Of a stretch of 64,000 nt of DNA, positions 14,028 to 22,345 are shown piece after piece (within the stretch, counting starts at the first letter, position 1; each line of letters begins with the position of its first letter). A program made the position numbers and the translations under genes. The stretch is from VFZN01 sp050249615 (lineage in GTDB: Bacteria; Acidobacteriota; Vicinamibacteria; Vicinamibacterales; UBA2999), in assembly GCA_050249615.1 (NCBI GenBank), contig JBFWQE010000006.1, forward strand, positions 20,675-84,674, in the 5' to 3' direction. The notes beneath the pieces are model-generated. The model was not told the origin of the DNA. It saw only the letters and a program-made list of their open reading frames with translations, and did no database searches.

Positions 14028-15086
14028 TTACGTGTGCGTGTAGTCCGTCAGGGCCGTCTTGTCGCCGATGACCGACGGCCCGCTCAGCGTGACGTTGCGC
14101 CCGATGTGGCAGTTGCGGCCCACGATCGGGCCGTCCAGCACGGCATTGGGGCCGATCCGCGTGTTGGGCCAGACGATGACGTTCCGCAGCTCGGCGCCCT
14201 CCTCGAGGACCACGCCGCGGCCGACCACGGCGTACGGCCCGACGACCGCGCCGGGCTTGACGTGGGCGCCGGCATCCACGAAGCACGGCGCCGTCAGGGT
14301 CGCGCCTTCGTCGATACGGGCGTCCGGGGACACGATGGGCGCCGACCGATCCGCCGTGGCGAACAGGCCGGCCGTGAACCGGCCGTCGAACATGTCCCGG
14401 TGGACCTGCACGTACTTCTCGGGCGTGCCGATATCGATCCAGTAGCCGTGGTCCACGTAGGCGACGAACGTCTCGCCGCGCTCGGTAAGCGACGGGAAGT
14501 ACCCGCGCTCGATGGAGTAGGCCACGTCCTTCGGGATGCGGTCGAACGTCTCCGGCTCGAGCACGTAGATGCCCGCGTTAATCGTGTTGCACGTGATTTC
14601 GTCGGGCTTCGGCTTCTCGAGGAAGCGCCGCACGTGGCCCTCGCTGTCGGTCTCGACCAGGCCATAGGCCGCGGGGTTCTCCACGGGCGTGAGCACGATG
14701 GTCGCGCGCGCGCCGGCCGCGCGGTGGCGCTCGACCACGGCATTGACGTCCACCGAGGTCATCACGTCGCCGTTGAAGACGACGAGCGTGTCGGTGATGC
14801 CCTGCGCCGCGTAGCGGATGGCGCCGCCGGTGCCGAGCGGCGCCGGCTCGACGACGTAGCGGAGCCTGACGCCGGTGCCCTCGCCCTCACCGAACACCTC
14901 CTCGATGCGGCGCGGCTGGTAGTTGAGGCTCAGGATGATCTCGTCGATTTCCGGGACCTGCGTCAGGAGGTCGATCTGATAGTGAAGAAAGGCCCGGTCG
15001 AAGATGGGAACGACGGGCTTGGGCGTGTGGAGGGTCAGGGGGCGGAGGCGCGTCCCCTTGCCCCCGGCAAGCAAAATGGCCTTCAT
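14028..15086 (-). CDS. Sugar-phosphate nucleotidyltransferase, mannose-1-phosphate guanylyltransferase type
   Basis: A 352-residue protein that activates a sugar-1-phosphate with an NTP. Residues 1-235 are the nucleotidyltransferase domain: MKAILLAGGKGTRLRPLT (NTP loop), TPKPVVPIFDRAFL, VFNGDVMTSVD (metal Asp), FLEKPKPDE and YWIDIGTPEKY. The C-terminal third is a left-handed beta-helix of hexapeptide repeats (IVSPDARIDEGATL, VGPYAVVGRGVVLEEGAEL). This is the layout of bacterial GDP-mannose or glucose-1-phosphate nucleotidyltransferases. The ribosome site GGAAG precedes the ATG. It starts 49 bases from divergent pgsA and leads into manB. Confidence 0.88.
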   Translation of the reverse strand: MKAILLAGGKGTRLRPLTLHTPKPVVPIFDRAFLHYQIDLLTQVPEIDEIILSLNYQPRRIEEVFGEGEGTGVRLRYVVEPAPLGTGGAIRYAAQGITDTLVVFNGDVMTSVDVNAVVERHRAAGARATIVLTPVENPAAYGLVETDSEGHVRRFLEKPKPDEITCNTINAGIYVLEPETFDRIPKDVAYSIERGYFPSLTERGETFVAYVDHGYWIDIGTPEKYVQVHRDMFDGRFTAGLFATADRSAPIVSPDARIDEGATLTAPCFVDAGAHVKPGAVVGPYAVVGRGVVLEEGAELRNVIVWPNTRIGPNAVLDGPIVGRNCHIGRNVTLSGPSVIGDKTALTDYTHT

Positions 15087-15097
15087 GACAAACTTCC

Positions 15098-15103
15098 ATC
15101 TTA
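15098..15103 (-). promoter_or_regulatory. -10-like TAAGAT for the nucleotidyltransferase gene
   Basis: TAAGAT on the minus strand 11 bases before the ATG at 15086, back to back with a TAGAAT at 15117-15122 serving pgsA on the other strand. Confidence 0.35.
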
Positions 15104-15116
15104 CACGAGCGGACGG

Positions 15117-15122
15117 TAGAAT
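15117..15122 (+). promoter_or_regulatory. -10-like TAGAAT for pgsA
   Basis: TAGAAT overlaps an in-frame ATG at 15121 and lies 13 bases before the ATG at 15136. If it is the -10 element, only the ATG at 15136 can be the start, with a leader of a few bases. Confidence 0.35.
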
Positions 15123-15135
15123 GGCCGCGAGCCGG

Positions 15136-15774
15136 ATGAACCTGCCGAACAGCCTCACCATCGCGCGAATCTTCCTCGTGCCGCTGCTCGTGTCGGTGCT
15201 CCTGACCAAGTTCGAGGGGCGCCTCGTCGTCGGCCTGCCGGTCGAGCTGGTCGCCGCTGCCATCTTCGGCCTGGCCTCGCTGACCGACTGGCTGGACGGG
15301 TATCTCGCCCGGCGGCGGCAGCAGGTCACGTGGCTCGGGCAGATCCTGGATCCGCTGGCCGACAAGCTCCTCATTTCGGCCACCCTCATCTCCATCGTCC
15401 AGCTGGGCCTGGCGCCCGCGTGGATGGTGGCAGTCATCATCGGGCGCGAGTTCGCGGTGACGGGGCTGCGCAGCATCGCCTACTCGCGCGGCCTGGCGAT
15501 GCCGGCGTCGAACCTCGGCAAGCTGAAGATGGCGTCGCAGGTCGTGGCGATCCTGTTGCTGATCCTCGGGTGGGAGCGGGTGCCGGCGCTGTTGCTGCTC
15601 GGGCAGGCCGCGCTGTGGGTGGTGCTCGCCACGGCGCTGTGGTCGGCCGTGGACTACTATCGCCGCTTCCACCAGGCGTTCTCGCGAACCGCGAAAGTCA
15701 CCGACATCGCGGAAGCGCGCGCTGCGCGCCGCACCGAGTACGGCGCGCAGCCGGAACGCAAGGCGGCGCGCTGA
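15136..15774 (+). CDS. pgsA: CDP-diacylglycerol-glycerol-3-phosphate 3-phosphatidyltransferase
   Basis: Makes phosphatidylglycerol-phosphate in the inner membrane. From the ATG at 15136 it has 212 residues and begins MNLPNSLTIARI, the usual family start. The CDP-alcohol phosphotransferase motif is complete: D-W-x-D-G-x2-A-R-x8-G-x3-D-x3-D within TDWLDGYLARR and GQILDPLADK. Four to six hydrophobic segments follow. A basic tail (ARAARRTEYG...) ends the protein. The ATG at 15121 would add five residues but overlaps a -10-like hexamer. It converges on a minus-strand secreted-protein gene. Confidence 0.92.
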   Translation: MNLPNSLTIARIFLVPLLVSVLLTKFEGRLVVGLPVELVAAAIFGLASLTDWLDGYLARRRQQVTWLGQILDPLADKLLISATLISIVQLGLAPAWMVAVIIGREFAVTGLRSIAYSRGLAMPASNLGKLKMASQVVAILLLILGWERVPALLLLGQAALWVVLATALWSAVDYYRRFHQAFSRTAKVTDIAEARAARRTEYGAQPERKAAR

Positions 15775-15781
15775 GGCCCGT

Positions 15782-16567
15782 TCAGGGCCGCGCCGGGCCG
15801 GCGCCGACCGGGACGGCCACGTCACCGGACCGCACGCCGTCGACCACGCGAACCACCACCGCCTTCGAGATCGCCTCGCTCACCTCGACCACCACCGCGT
15901 CGGCAACGGCCACGAGCGGCAGGCGGAGGCCCTGCCCGGGATCGCGGTAGATGGCGAACCGCGCCCCGGGGGTGACGCCGTGGCTGGACCCGCGGTTGAT
16001 GGTCAGGATGTCGCCGTCCCCGAACGACTTGCGCTGGTCGAGGCCGATCAGCACGAGCGCACGGTCGTCGAAGTTCGGCGTGCCGCCGGCCTCCGTCGGT
16101 GTGGGCAGCGTCGGCAGGGCCACCGGCTCGAGGTAGTCCCCGACCTGCACCGTGTCGCATGCGCTCTCCACCCGGGCGAGGGCAAAGCGCTCGTCCACGG
16201 CGAACACCGTGAGCACGCCAGCCGTGTGGACCGAGTCGTAGTCGCTGCGGATGTCGTCGTACGGGCCGCGCCGGTGGATGAGGGTCTCGTGCGGGCGGAG
16301 CACCCGCCGGGCCATGAACCGATCGCCCACCTTGATGCCATCGCCCGTTCCGGCCCGCACCACGGCGACGTCTCCGATGCCGAGGGCCTGCCGGCCATCG
16401 GGGTGCTGGGCGCCCTCGATGGTCAGCGTGATGCCGGGGAGCGCCGTGACGGGCATATCCGCGCACAGGACGTGCATCGGCAGCAGCGTGCGCGGGCCGA
16501 GGGCCTGGCCGGCGACGGTGGAAGGCATGGCCATCCCCGCGATGGCCACGGCAAGCACGTAACGCAT
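15782..16567 (-). CDS. Secreted protein with two similar beta domains, unknown function
   Basis: A 261-residue protein with a signal peptide (MRYVLAVAIAGMAMPSTVAG). The mature region has two blocks of similar design. The first runs about 75-150: KVGDRFMARRVL, a linker, GVLTVFAVDERFALARVESAC, VQVGDYLEP. The second runs about 185-255: DILTINRGSSHGVTPGARFAIYRD, VADAVVVEVSEAISKAVVVRV, VRSGDVAVPV. This resembles the small beta domain of FlgT-C-like or LysM-adjacent proteins, but there are no flagellar genes here. It is the last gene of the aroC-bamD cluster, 5 bases after bamD, so an envelope role is plausible. Confidence 0.6.
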   Translation of the reverse strand: MRYVLAVAIAGMAMPSTVAGQALGPRTLLPMHVLCADMPVTALPGITLTIEGAQHPDGRQALGIGDVAVVRAGTGDGIKVGDRFMARRVLRPHETLIHRRGPYDDIRSDYDSVHTAGVLTVFAVDERFALARVESACDTVQVGDYLEPVALPTLPTPTEAGGTPNFDDRALVLIGLDQRKSFGDGDILTINRGSSHGVTPGARFAIYRDPGQGLRLPLVAVADAVVVEVSEAISKAVVVRVVDGVRSGDVAVPVGAGPARP

Positions 16568-16572
16568 ACGAC

Positions 16573-17361
16573 CTACTTTCCGGCGGGTGTCCCGCCCTTT
16601 AGCTCCGCGATGCGCTTCTGCGCCTCGAGCAGGTACTCGCTCTGTTCGAATTCGCTGACGAGCCGTTCATAGTAGGGGAGCGCTTCCGGCTTCTTATCCG
16701 TACGGTACAAGGCTTCTGCGAGGTGATAATACACCGCGTCGCGGCCCGTGTAACCGGGGTCGGTTTTCAAAACTTCACGAAATCTGTCGATCGCGCCGGG
16801 ATACCACCGCGCGCGGAAGTAGAAGAAGCCCACGCGAAAGCCGGCCTCGCTCAGCCGGTCGCGGGCTTCCCGCTCCAGGGCGCGGGCCTCGGGCATCAGC
16901 TTGCTGTTCGGGTAGCGCTGGAGGAAGACCTCGATCTCCTTGATGGCATCCCGCGTGGCCGACTGATCGCGCTCCGGGGCCAGCATCTGGCCCGCGTACG
17001 ATCGCGCCAGTTGCAGTTGTGCGTAATCGGCGCGGGGGTGGGTGGGATAGAACGTCTGGAACTCGCGAAACTCGTTGGCGGCGAGCAGCAGGTTCTCGAT
17101 GCCCTTCTGGGTCAGGTACGTGTCACCCAGCGCCAGCTTGGCGTCCGGCCGGAACGGGCTCTGGGGGTAGTTGTCCACGATGTTGCGGAAGTACTCCCGC
17201 GCGTCGGTCCACTTCCCGTCCTTGAAGGCGGCCTGGCCGCGCTCGAAGAGGAACTTGTCGGCTTCCGCCGTGCCCGGCGGCAGCTGGGTTGGACTCTTGG
17301 CGCACGATGCAGCGCCCGTCAACAGCACGGCCAGCAGAAGGGCCTTGCACCCGTAACTCAT
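16573..17361 (-). CDS. bamD: Outer-membrane assembly lipoprotein BamD
   Basis: A 262-residue lipoprotein; with BamA it inserts beta-barrel proteins into the outer membrane. The signal peptide ends in the lipobox GAASC (Cys20). The mature part is tetratricopeptide-like helices: ERGQAAFKDGKWTDAREYF, DNYPQSPFRPDAKLALGDTY, EFREFQTFYPTHPRADYAQ, FLQRYPNSKLMPEA and FYFRARWYPGAIDRFREVL, with the F-x-x-x-Y-P-x-S/H pattern of BamD. It overlaps the epimerase stop by 4 bases (ATGA). No bamA occurs in the window. The presence of BamD shows a diderm envelope. Confidence 0.88.
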   Translation of the reverse strand: MSYGCKALLLAVLLTGAASCAKSPTQLPPGTAEADKFLFERGQAAFKDGKWTDAREYFRNIVDNYPQSPFRPDAKLALGDTYLTQKGIENLLLAANEFREFQTFYPTHPRADYAQLQLARSYAGQMLAPERDQSATRDAIKEIEVFLQRYPNSKLMPEARALEREARDRLSEAGFRVGFFYFRARWYPGAIDRFREVLKTDPGYTGRDAVYYHLAEALYRTDKKPEALPYYERLVSEFEQSEYLLEAQKRIAELKGGTPAGK

Positions 17362-18299
17362 GCTCTCGTCGCTTCCATCCAGCGGTACATGGCCCGCAGG
17401 CCGTCCTCGAGGTTGACGGAGGGCTGGAACCCGAGGTCGGTCCGCGCCAGCGTGGTGTCGGCGTAGGTGTCGCGCATGTCGCCCTTCTGGGGCGGCTGCC
17501 GGTCCACCCTGACCTCGCGGCCGGTCACCTTCGCCAGCAGATCGAACACCTCGACCAGCGACACCCGCGACCCGCCTCCAATATTGTAGACGCGCCCCGG
17601 CACCCCGCGGACTGCCGCGGTCGCGGTCGCCCAGGCGGCATCGGCGACGTACGTGAAATCGCGCGTCTGCAGGCCGTCGCCGTACTGCACGATCGGGCGG
17701 CCGTCGAGAATCGCCGAGAAGAAGCGGTTGAAGCCCATGTCGGGGCGCTGCCTCGGCCCGTACACCGTGAAGTAGCGCAGCGAGACGGCCGGCACGCCGT
17801 GGTTGACGTGATAGAGGTAGCAGAGCTGCTCGGCCGCCAGCTTCGTCACACCGTACGGCGAGACCGGGTGGAGCGGCACCTCTTCCTGCATCGGCAGCTG
17901 GACGTGATCGCCGTATACCGAGGAACTCGACGCGTAGACCACGCGCTCGAGGGGGCGGTCCACGCAGGCCTCGAGCAGGATCTGCGTCGCGTCGACATTG
18001 AGCGCGGTGTAGATCTGGAACTCGCGCCCCCAGCTTTTGCGCACGCCCGCCTGCGCCGCCAGGTGGAAGACGTGCGTCACGCCATCGAGCAGCGCCGGCA
18101 GGTCGGCGTCGGCAATCGACGACTCCACCAGCCGGTAGCCCGGCCGCCCACGCAGCCCGGCGATGTTGGCGTCCTTGATCTTCCGCGGATAGTAGTCGGT
18201 GAAGCAGTCGATGGCCGTCACCTCGGCGCCCTGATCGAGCAGCCGCTCGCTCAGGTGCGATCCGATGAAGCCCGCCCCACCGGTGACCAGTGCTCTCAC
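17358..18299 (-). CDS. NAD-dependent nucleotide-sugar epimerase (UDP-glucuronate/UDP-glucose 4-epimerase family)
   Basis: A 313-residue extended SDR enzyme. The GTG start at 18299 overlaps the upstream TGA (GTGA). It begins VRALVTGGAGFIGSHLSE, the GxxGxxG dinucleotide motif; catalytic SSSVYG and the Y-x3-K pair in SPYGVTKLAAE are present, and LRYFTVYGPRQRPDM is typical of UDP-glucuronate 4-epimerases. The usual products feed polysaccharide synthesis. The substrate is not certain: GalE, UDP-GlcA epimerase and dTDP-glucose dehydratase relatives share these motifs. It is translationally coupled to bamD downstream. Confidence 0.88.
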   Translation of the reverse strand: MRALVTGGAGFIGSHLSERLLDQGAEVTAIDCFTDYYPRKIKDANIAGLRGRPGYRLVESSIADADLPALLDGVTHVFHLAAQAGVRKSWGREFQIYTALNVDATQILLEACVDRPLERVVYASSSSVYGDHVQLPMQEEVPLHPVSPYGVTKLAAEQLCYLYHVNHGVPAVSLRYFTVYGPRQRPDMGFNRFFSAILDGRPIVQYGDGLQTRDFTYVADAAWATATAAVRGVPGRVYNIGGGSRVSLVEVFDLLAKVTGREVRVDRQPPQKGDMRDTYADTTLARTDLGFQPSVNLEDGLRAMYRWMEATRA

Positions 18300-18718
18300 G
18301 TCAGTAACTCCTTCACTCGCGCCGGCAGCCGCACCGGGCGGCCGGCCCGATTGAGCGTCGCGTGCGTGGTCTGGCCCGTGGCCACCACCACGCCGTCGGC
18401 CCGCCTCACGACCTCGTAGTCGAATGCCAGGCGCACGGGCGATACCAGCCGCCCCGTCGTTCGAATCTCCAGCTCGTCGTCGTACCGCGCGCCGGTCCTG
18501 TACTCGCAGCGCGCTTCGATGACCGGCAGGGTCAGGCCCTCGTCCTCCATCGCGCGATAGGTCCATCCGGTTTCGCGCAGCCACTCGGTGCGCCCGACCT
18601 CGAACCACACGAGGTAGTTCGCGTAGTAGACCACCCCCATCTGGTCCGTCTCGGCGTAGCGGACGCGCACGACCGGGCACGACACGCGCGGCTGGGACGC
18701 GGGACGGGCGCTCGTCAC
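18296..18718 (-). CDS. Acyl-CoA thioesterase, YbgC/4HBT family
   Basis: A 140-residue hotdog-fold protein that hydrolyses acyl-CoA thioesters. The family signature is clear near the N-terminus: RYAETDQMGVVYYANYLVWF, where the Asp is catalytic, followed by GRTEWLRETGW. The start is GTG at 18718, overlapping the rpe stop (GTGA). YbgC in proteobacteria sits with tol-pal genes; here it lies between rpe and an epimerase gene, still near an outer-membrane assembly gene. The acyl substrate is unknown. Confidence 0.85.
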   Translation of the reverse strand: MTSARPASQPRVSCPVVRVRYAETDQMGVVYYANYLVWFEVGRTEWLRETGWTYRAMEDEGLTLPVIEARCEYRTGARYDDELEIRTTGRLVSPVRLAFDYEVVRRADGVVVATGQTTHATLNRAGRPVRLPARVKELLT

Positions 18719-19374
18719 CGGCTCGCGGCCTCGCGAAGCGCGCGCACGGCGCCCGTCGGGTCACCTCCGCCGAACACCGCCTGCCCGGCGACGAGGATGC
18801 GGGCGCCAGCCTTCACCACGGCGGCGATGGTCTGGAGATCCACGCCGCCATCCACCTCGACGGGCGCAGCGTTGCCGGCGCGATCCAGCAGAGCCCGCAC
18901 GCGCCGGATCTTGTCCAGGCTGGCCGGGATGAAGCTCTGGCCGCCGAAGCCCGGGTTCACCGACATCACCAGCACGAAGTCCACGTCCGCCGCCACCTCT
19001 TCGATCGCGGTCACGGGCGTGGACGGGTTCAGCACGACACCCGCTTTCGCGCCCAGAGCCTTGATGGCGCCAATCGTGCGATGCAGGTGCGGCAGTACCT
19101 CCACGTGCACCGACAGCATCGACGCACCCGCATTCACGAATGCCTCGAGATAGCGATCCGGATCGCTGATCATCAGGTGCACGTCGAGCGGCAGCGCCGT
19201 AGCGCGCTTCACCGCGCGCACGACGGGCGGGCCGATCGTGATGTTCGGCACGAAGTGCCCGTCCATCACGTCAACGTGGATCAAATCCGCACCGCCCGCT
19301 TCGGCGGCCGCGATGTCACGGGCCAGGTGACCGAAGTCGGCTGACAGTATGGAGGGGGCCAGCTGGACGATCAC
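18715..19374 (-). CDS. rpe: Ribulose-phosphate 3-epimerase
   Basis: Interconverts ribulose-5-phosphate and xylulose-5-phosphate in the pentose phosphate pathway. The 219 residues form a TIM barrel with the expected metal and acid residues: QLAPSILSADFGHL, HVDVMDGHFVPNITIGPPVV, LDVHLMI, SVHVEVLPHLHRT, VLVMSVNPGFGGQSFIP and EVDGGVD. Start is GTG, overlapping the upstream PASTA gene stop. In Firmicutes rpe follows the PASTA-kinase gene; here it follows a PASTA protein that lacks the kinase. Confidence 0.95.
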   Translation of the reverse strand: MIVQLAPSILSADFGHLARDIAAAEAGGADLIHVDVMDGHFVPNITIGPPVVRAVKRATALPLDVHLMISDPDRYLEAFVNAGASMLSVHVEVLPHLHRTIGAIKALGAKAGVVLNPSTPVTAIEEVAADVDFVLVMSVNPGFGGQSFIPASLDKIRRVRALLDRAGNAAPVEVDGGVDLQTIAAVVKAGARILVAGQAVFGGGDPTGAVRALREAASR

Positions 19375-20093
19375 CGGCTCACCTCGAGGGCGATGGCGTC
19401 GCCGGGGTGCACCTGGTATCCCCCGGCAGGCGCCTGCCGGGTCACGACGCCCGGGGGAAGCCCCGTGGCGACGGACTGTGCCGTGATGGATACCCGGAAC
19501 CCATGGCCGCGAAGGACATCGGCAGCGCGCTCGCCGTTCACGCCGATGAGGTCGGGCATCACGTAGGACGCGCGATCCTCGCCGCGGTTGACCAGGAGGC
19601 GCACTTCGGCCGTTTCCACGCCGGGCTGGGGATCCTGCGCGACGACCACGTCGGGAGGGTAGAGGGCGGACCGGATCTCGGCCACCGGCCCGGGCTGCAG
19701 GCCCTCCTGGACGATCCGGATCTCCGCCGCGCGTTGTGATTCGCCGACCAGGGCCGGCGCCCGCGCAATCCGCGGGCCGGCGCTCAGCCAGACCCGCACG
19801 GACCGTTGCCGCCGCGAGAGCGAGCCGGCGGGGGGTTCCTGGCCGAGCACGTAGCCCGCTGGCACTTTCAGATCGGGCCGGCGGGTCTCATCCACGGTGA
19901 GCTGCAGGTCGAGGTTGGCGGCCACGGCCGTCGCATCGTTGAGATCGCGCCCGACGAGGTTGGGCACCGCCACATCCCGGGCGCGAACCGCGACGCGCGC
20001 GGCCATCATCGCGAAGGCGACGAAGGTGGCCGACAGGGCGCCCACGAGCAGCAGGAGCTTTCCTGCCGTCCATACTCTCGCCGAGATGGCCAT
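19371..20093 (-). CDS. Membrane-anchored PASTA-domain protein without a kinase domain
   Basis: About 240 residues. A short cytoplasmic N-terminus (about 12 residues) leads to one membrane segment (KLLLLVGALSATFVAFAMMA), then three extracytoplasmic PASTA domains at about 38-105, 106-172 and 173-240, with AVPNLVGRDLNDATA, VLGQEPPAGS, VVAQDPQPG, YVMPDLIGVNGERAADVL and VVTRQAPAGGYQVHPG. PASTA domains bind peptidoglycan fragments. The def-fmt-rsmB-X-rpe order is that of the Firmicutes prkC/stkP locus, where X is a PASTA Ser/Thr kinase, but no kinase or phosphatase is present here. Start at ATG 20093 is chosen over GTG 20102; neither has a strong ribosome site. Confidence 0.8.
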   Translation of the reverse strand: MAISARVWTAGKLLLLVGALSATFVAFAMMAARVAVRARDVAVPNLVGRDLNDATAVAANLDLQLTVDETRRPDLKVPAGYVLGQEPPAGSLSRRQRSVRVWLSAGPRIARAPALVGESQRAAEIRIVQEGLQPGPVAEIRSALYPPDVVVAQDPQPGVETAEVRLLVNRGEDRASYVMPDLIGVNGERAADVLRGHGFRVSITAQSVATGLPPGVVTRQAPAGGYQVHPGDAIALEVSR

Positions 20094-20111
20094 CGGTAAC
20101 ACGCCATGGTA

Positions 20112-21398
20112 CTACAGCTTGCGGGCGATCACGGCCCCGTAGAACGCCTCGAGGCCGTCGTCGGGCGGCGTCGTGTGGTGCTCGCGCCGGAGCACGTAGT
20201 CCGTGGCGTCGGCCAGAAACGCCCGGACGACCGCCTCGTTCTCGTCCGGCTCGCTGGAGCACGTCGCGTAGATCAGCTCGCCCCCCGGGCGCACCAGTGG
20301 CGCCGCGCGGTGCAGGAGCGTGAGCTGGTTGGCGGCCAGGTGCACCAGGTCCGCCTCCTGTCGGCGCCATCGGATGTCGGGGTCGCGCCTGATCGTCCCC
20401 AGGCCGGAGCACGGCGCGTCGATGAACACGAAATCGAAGGCGTCAGCGGTGAACGGCAGGCGGCCGCTCGCCGGGATGTGAACCACGGGCACCTCGGCGT
20501 AACCCGTGCGCGCGAGGGTCGCCTTCAGGAGTCGGACACGACGCGGGCGCACGTCGCAGGCCACCACGCATCCTGTCGGGCCAACGCGTGCCAGCAGCGC
20601 CACCGTCTTTCCGCCCGGCGCCGCACACAGGTCCAGTGCACGCTGGCCTGCGCCCAGGTCCCCCAGCCCGGCCACCAGCTGCGACGCCTCGTCCTGGACC
20701 ACGAACCAGCCCTCGCGAAACGCCGCGGTCCCCAGTGCCGCACCTCGGACCACGACGAGGCCATGCGGGGCGCGGGACGTGGGCACGGTGTCGATTCCTT
20801 CAGCCGCGAGCCGGGCCGCGAGCTCCTCGCGCGTGGCCTTCAGGCGGTTCGTCGCGAGGCACAGCCGCGGCGACTCGTTGTTGAACGCGAGCCAGGCGCG
20901 CGTGCGCGCGGGTCCGTGCCGCTGGAGCCACCGCGAGACCAGCCACTCCGGATGCGAATGGCGAGTCGCAAGGGCGTGCGCTTCGGGTCCCTCGGGCCAC
21001 GAGAGCTGCCCGCGATCCCGGGCCAGTGCCCGCAGCACCGCGTTCACCAGGCCGGCGGCGCTCGTCTTGCCGGCACGCCGCGTGAGGGACACCGCATCAT
21101 CCACGACCGCGGAGGGCGGCAGGCGATCGAGGTACATCAGCTGGAAGGCCCCCATCCTGAGCGCCGTCCGAACCTCGTCGTCCAGGGCCGCGAGCGGTCG
21201 AGACGTCCTCGAGCCGAGCTGATAGTCCAGCGCGAGCCGCATGCGCACCGTGCCTGTGGCGAGCTCGGTGAGCAGGGTCTGATCGCGGGGATCGTGCAGG
21301 GCGTGACGTGCGGTGGCGATGGCGGCGGGCAGGTCGGTGCCCTTCACCTCGTGGGCCAGCAGGGCGCCATAGGCCGCCCGGCGGGCAGGGGCAATCAT
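20112..21398 (-). CDS. rsmB: 16S rRNA m5C967 methyltransferase RsmB
   Basis: Methylates C967 of 16S rRNA with S-adenosylmethionine. The ATG at 21398 overlaps the fmt stop (ATGA) and gives 428 residues. Residues about 1-140 are the NusB-like RNA-binding domain (RRAAYGALLAHEV, SAVVDDAVSLTRRAG, FVNAVLR-like LVNAVLRALAR). The methyltransferase domain has SAM-binding DLCAAPGGKT, acidic VACDVRPRR, FIDAPCSGLGTIRRDPDIRW (motif IV, general-base-side Cys) and LIYATCSSEPDEN (motif VI, catalytic Cys). All are intact. Confidence 0.95.
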   Translation of the reverse strand: MIAPARRAAYGALLAHEVKGTDLPAAIATARHALHDPRDQTLLTELATGTVRMRLALDYQLGSRTSRPLAALDDEVRTALRMGAFQLMYLDRLPPSAVVDDAVSLTRRAGKTSAAGLVNAVLRALARDRGQLSWPEGPEAHALATRHSHPEWLVSRWLQRHGPARTRAWLAFNNESPRLCLATNRLKATREELAARLAAEGIDTVPTSRAPHGLVVVRGAALGTAAFREGWFVVQDEASQLVAGLGDLGAGQRALDLCAAPGGKTVALLARVGPTGCVVACDVRPRRVRLLKATLARTGYAEVPVVHIPASGRLPFTADAFDFVFIDAPCSGLGTIRRDPDIRWRRQEADLVHLAANQLTLLHRAAPLVRPGGELIYATCSSEPDENEAVVRAFLADATDYVLRREHHTTPPDDGLEAFYGAVIARKL

Positions 21399-22345
21399 GG
21401 CGCGCCCAGCCGGTCGCCGGGCCGGAGCGCATGGCCGGCGAGGAAGGTGCGGGCCGGGAGCACCTTGCCACCCTCGGCCTGCAGTTCGATCACGTCGAGG
21501 ATGCCGTCGCCGGTGGCGACCCGCAGTCCCTCGGCCGCGCTGGCGGTGACGATCGTGCCCGGCACGGCGGGAGCGCTCCCGGTGACGACGCCGGTGCGGT
21601 GCAGGATCAAGCGGCCGCCGGGCCCGGAGGTGAACGCGTGCGGCCACGGATGCAGGGCGCGGACCTGGTTGTGAATGGCGCGTGCGGGCCGGGCCCAGTC
21701 GATCAGGCCCTCCTCCTTCTTCAGGCGGGGTGCGTAGGTCGCGTCCGCGTCGTTCTGTGCCACTTCGGCAACAGGCCCCGCGGCCATGCGGTCCACGGTC
21801 TCGACGAGCAGCCGGGCGCCCGCCCGGGCGAGCAGGCGCTCCACTTCGTCGGTGCGATCGTCGGGGCCAATCGGCACGCGAACGGTGGCGAGCATCGCCC
21901 CGGCATCGAGCGCCTTGACCACGCGCATGATCGTCACGCCCGTTTCCGGATCGCCGTTCATGACCGCCCGGTGAATCGGCGACGCGCCGCGATAACGTGG
22001 CAGCAGCGAGGCGTGGACGTTGACGAGCCCGCGGCTCGGCAGCGCAAGGAGCCAGTCGGGCAGGATCTGTCCGTACGCCGTCACGACGCCGAGGTCGATG
22101 GCGAAGCGCGACAACTCGGCTTCCCACGGATCGCGGGTGAGCTTCTCGGGCTGGAGCACCGGCAGGCCGTGCGCGAGCGCCACCAGCTTCACGGGGCTCG
22201 ACGACACGCGGTTGCCGCGCCCGCGCGGCCGGTCGGGCTGGGTGACGACCAGGACCACCTCGTGCGACGAATGGAGCAGGGCCTCCAGCGAGGGAACGGC
22301 GAACTCCGGGGTTCCGAAGAAGGCAATGCGCACGCGCGCCCTCAC
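21395..22345 (-). CDS. fmt: Methionyl-tRNA formyltransferase
   Basis: Formylates initiator Met-tRNA using 10-formyl-THF. About 316 residues from the GTG at 22345, which overlaps the def stop (GTGA); a second GTG directly before it is possible. Motifs: VRIAFFGTPEFAVPSLEAL, the substrate loop QPDRPRGRG, LVNVHASLLPRYRGASPIHRAV (catalytic Asn/His region) and ETGVTIMRVVKALDAGAML with the catalytic Asp. The C-terminal OB-like domain follows GLIDWARPARAIHNQVRAL. The pairing with def and rsmB is a widely conserved translation-initiation cluster. Confidence 0.95.
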   Translation of the reverse strand: MRARVRIAFFGTPEFAVPSLEALLHSSHEVVLVVTQPDRPRGRGNRVSSSPVKLVALAHGLPVLQPEKLTRDPWEAELSRFAIDLGVVTAYGQILPDWLLALPSRGLVNVHASLLPRYRGASPIHRAVMNGDPETGVTIMRVVKALDAGAMLATVRVPIGPDDRTDEVERLLARAGARLLVETVDRMAAGPVAEVAQNDADATYAPRLKKEEGLIDWARPARAIHNQVRALHPWPHAFTSGPGGRLILHRTGVVTGSAPAVPGTIVTASAAEGLRVATGDGILDVIELQAEGGKVLPARTFLAGHALRPGDRLGAP

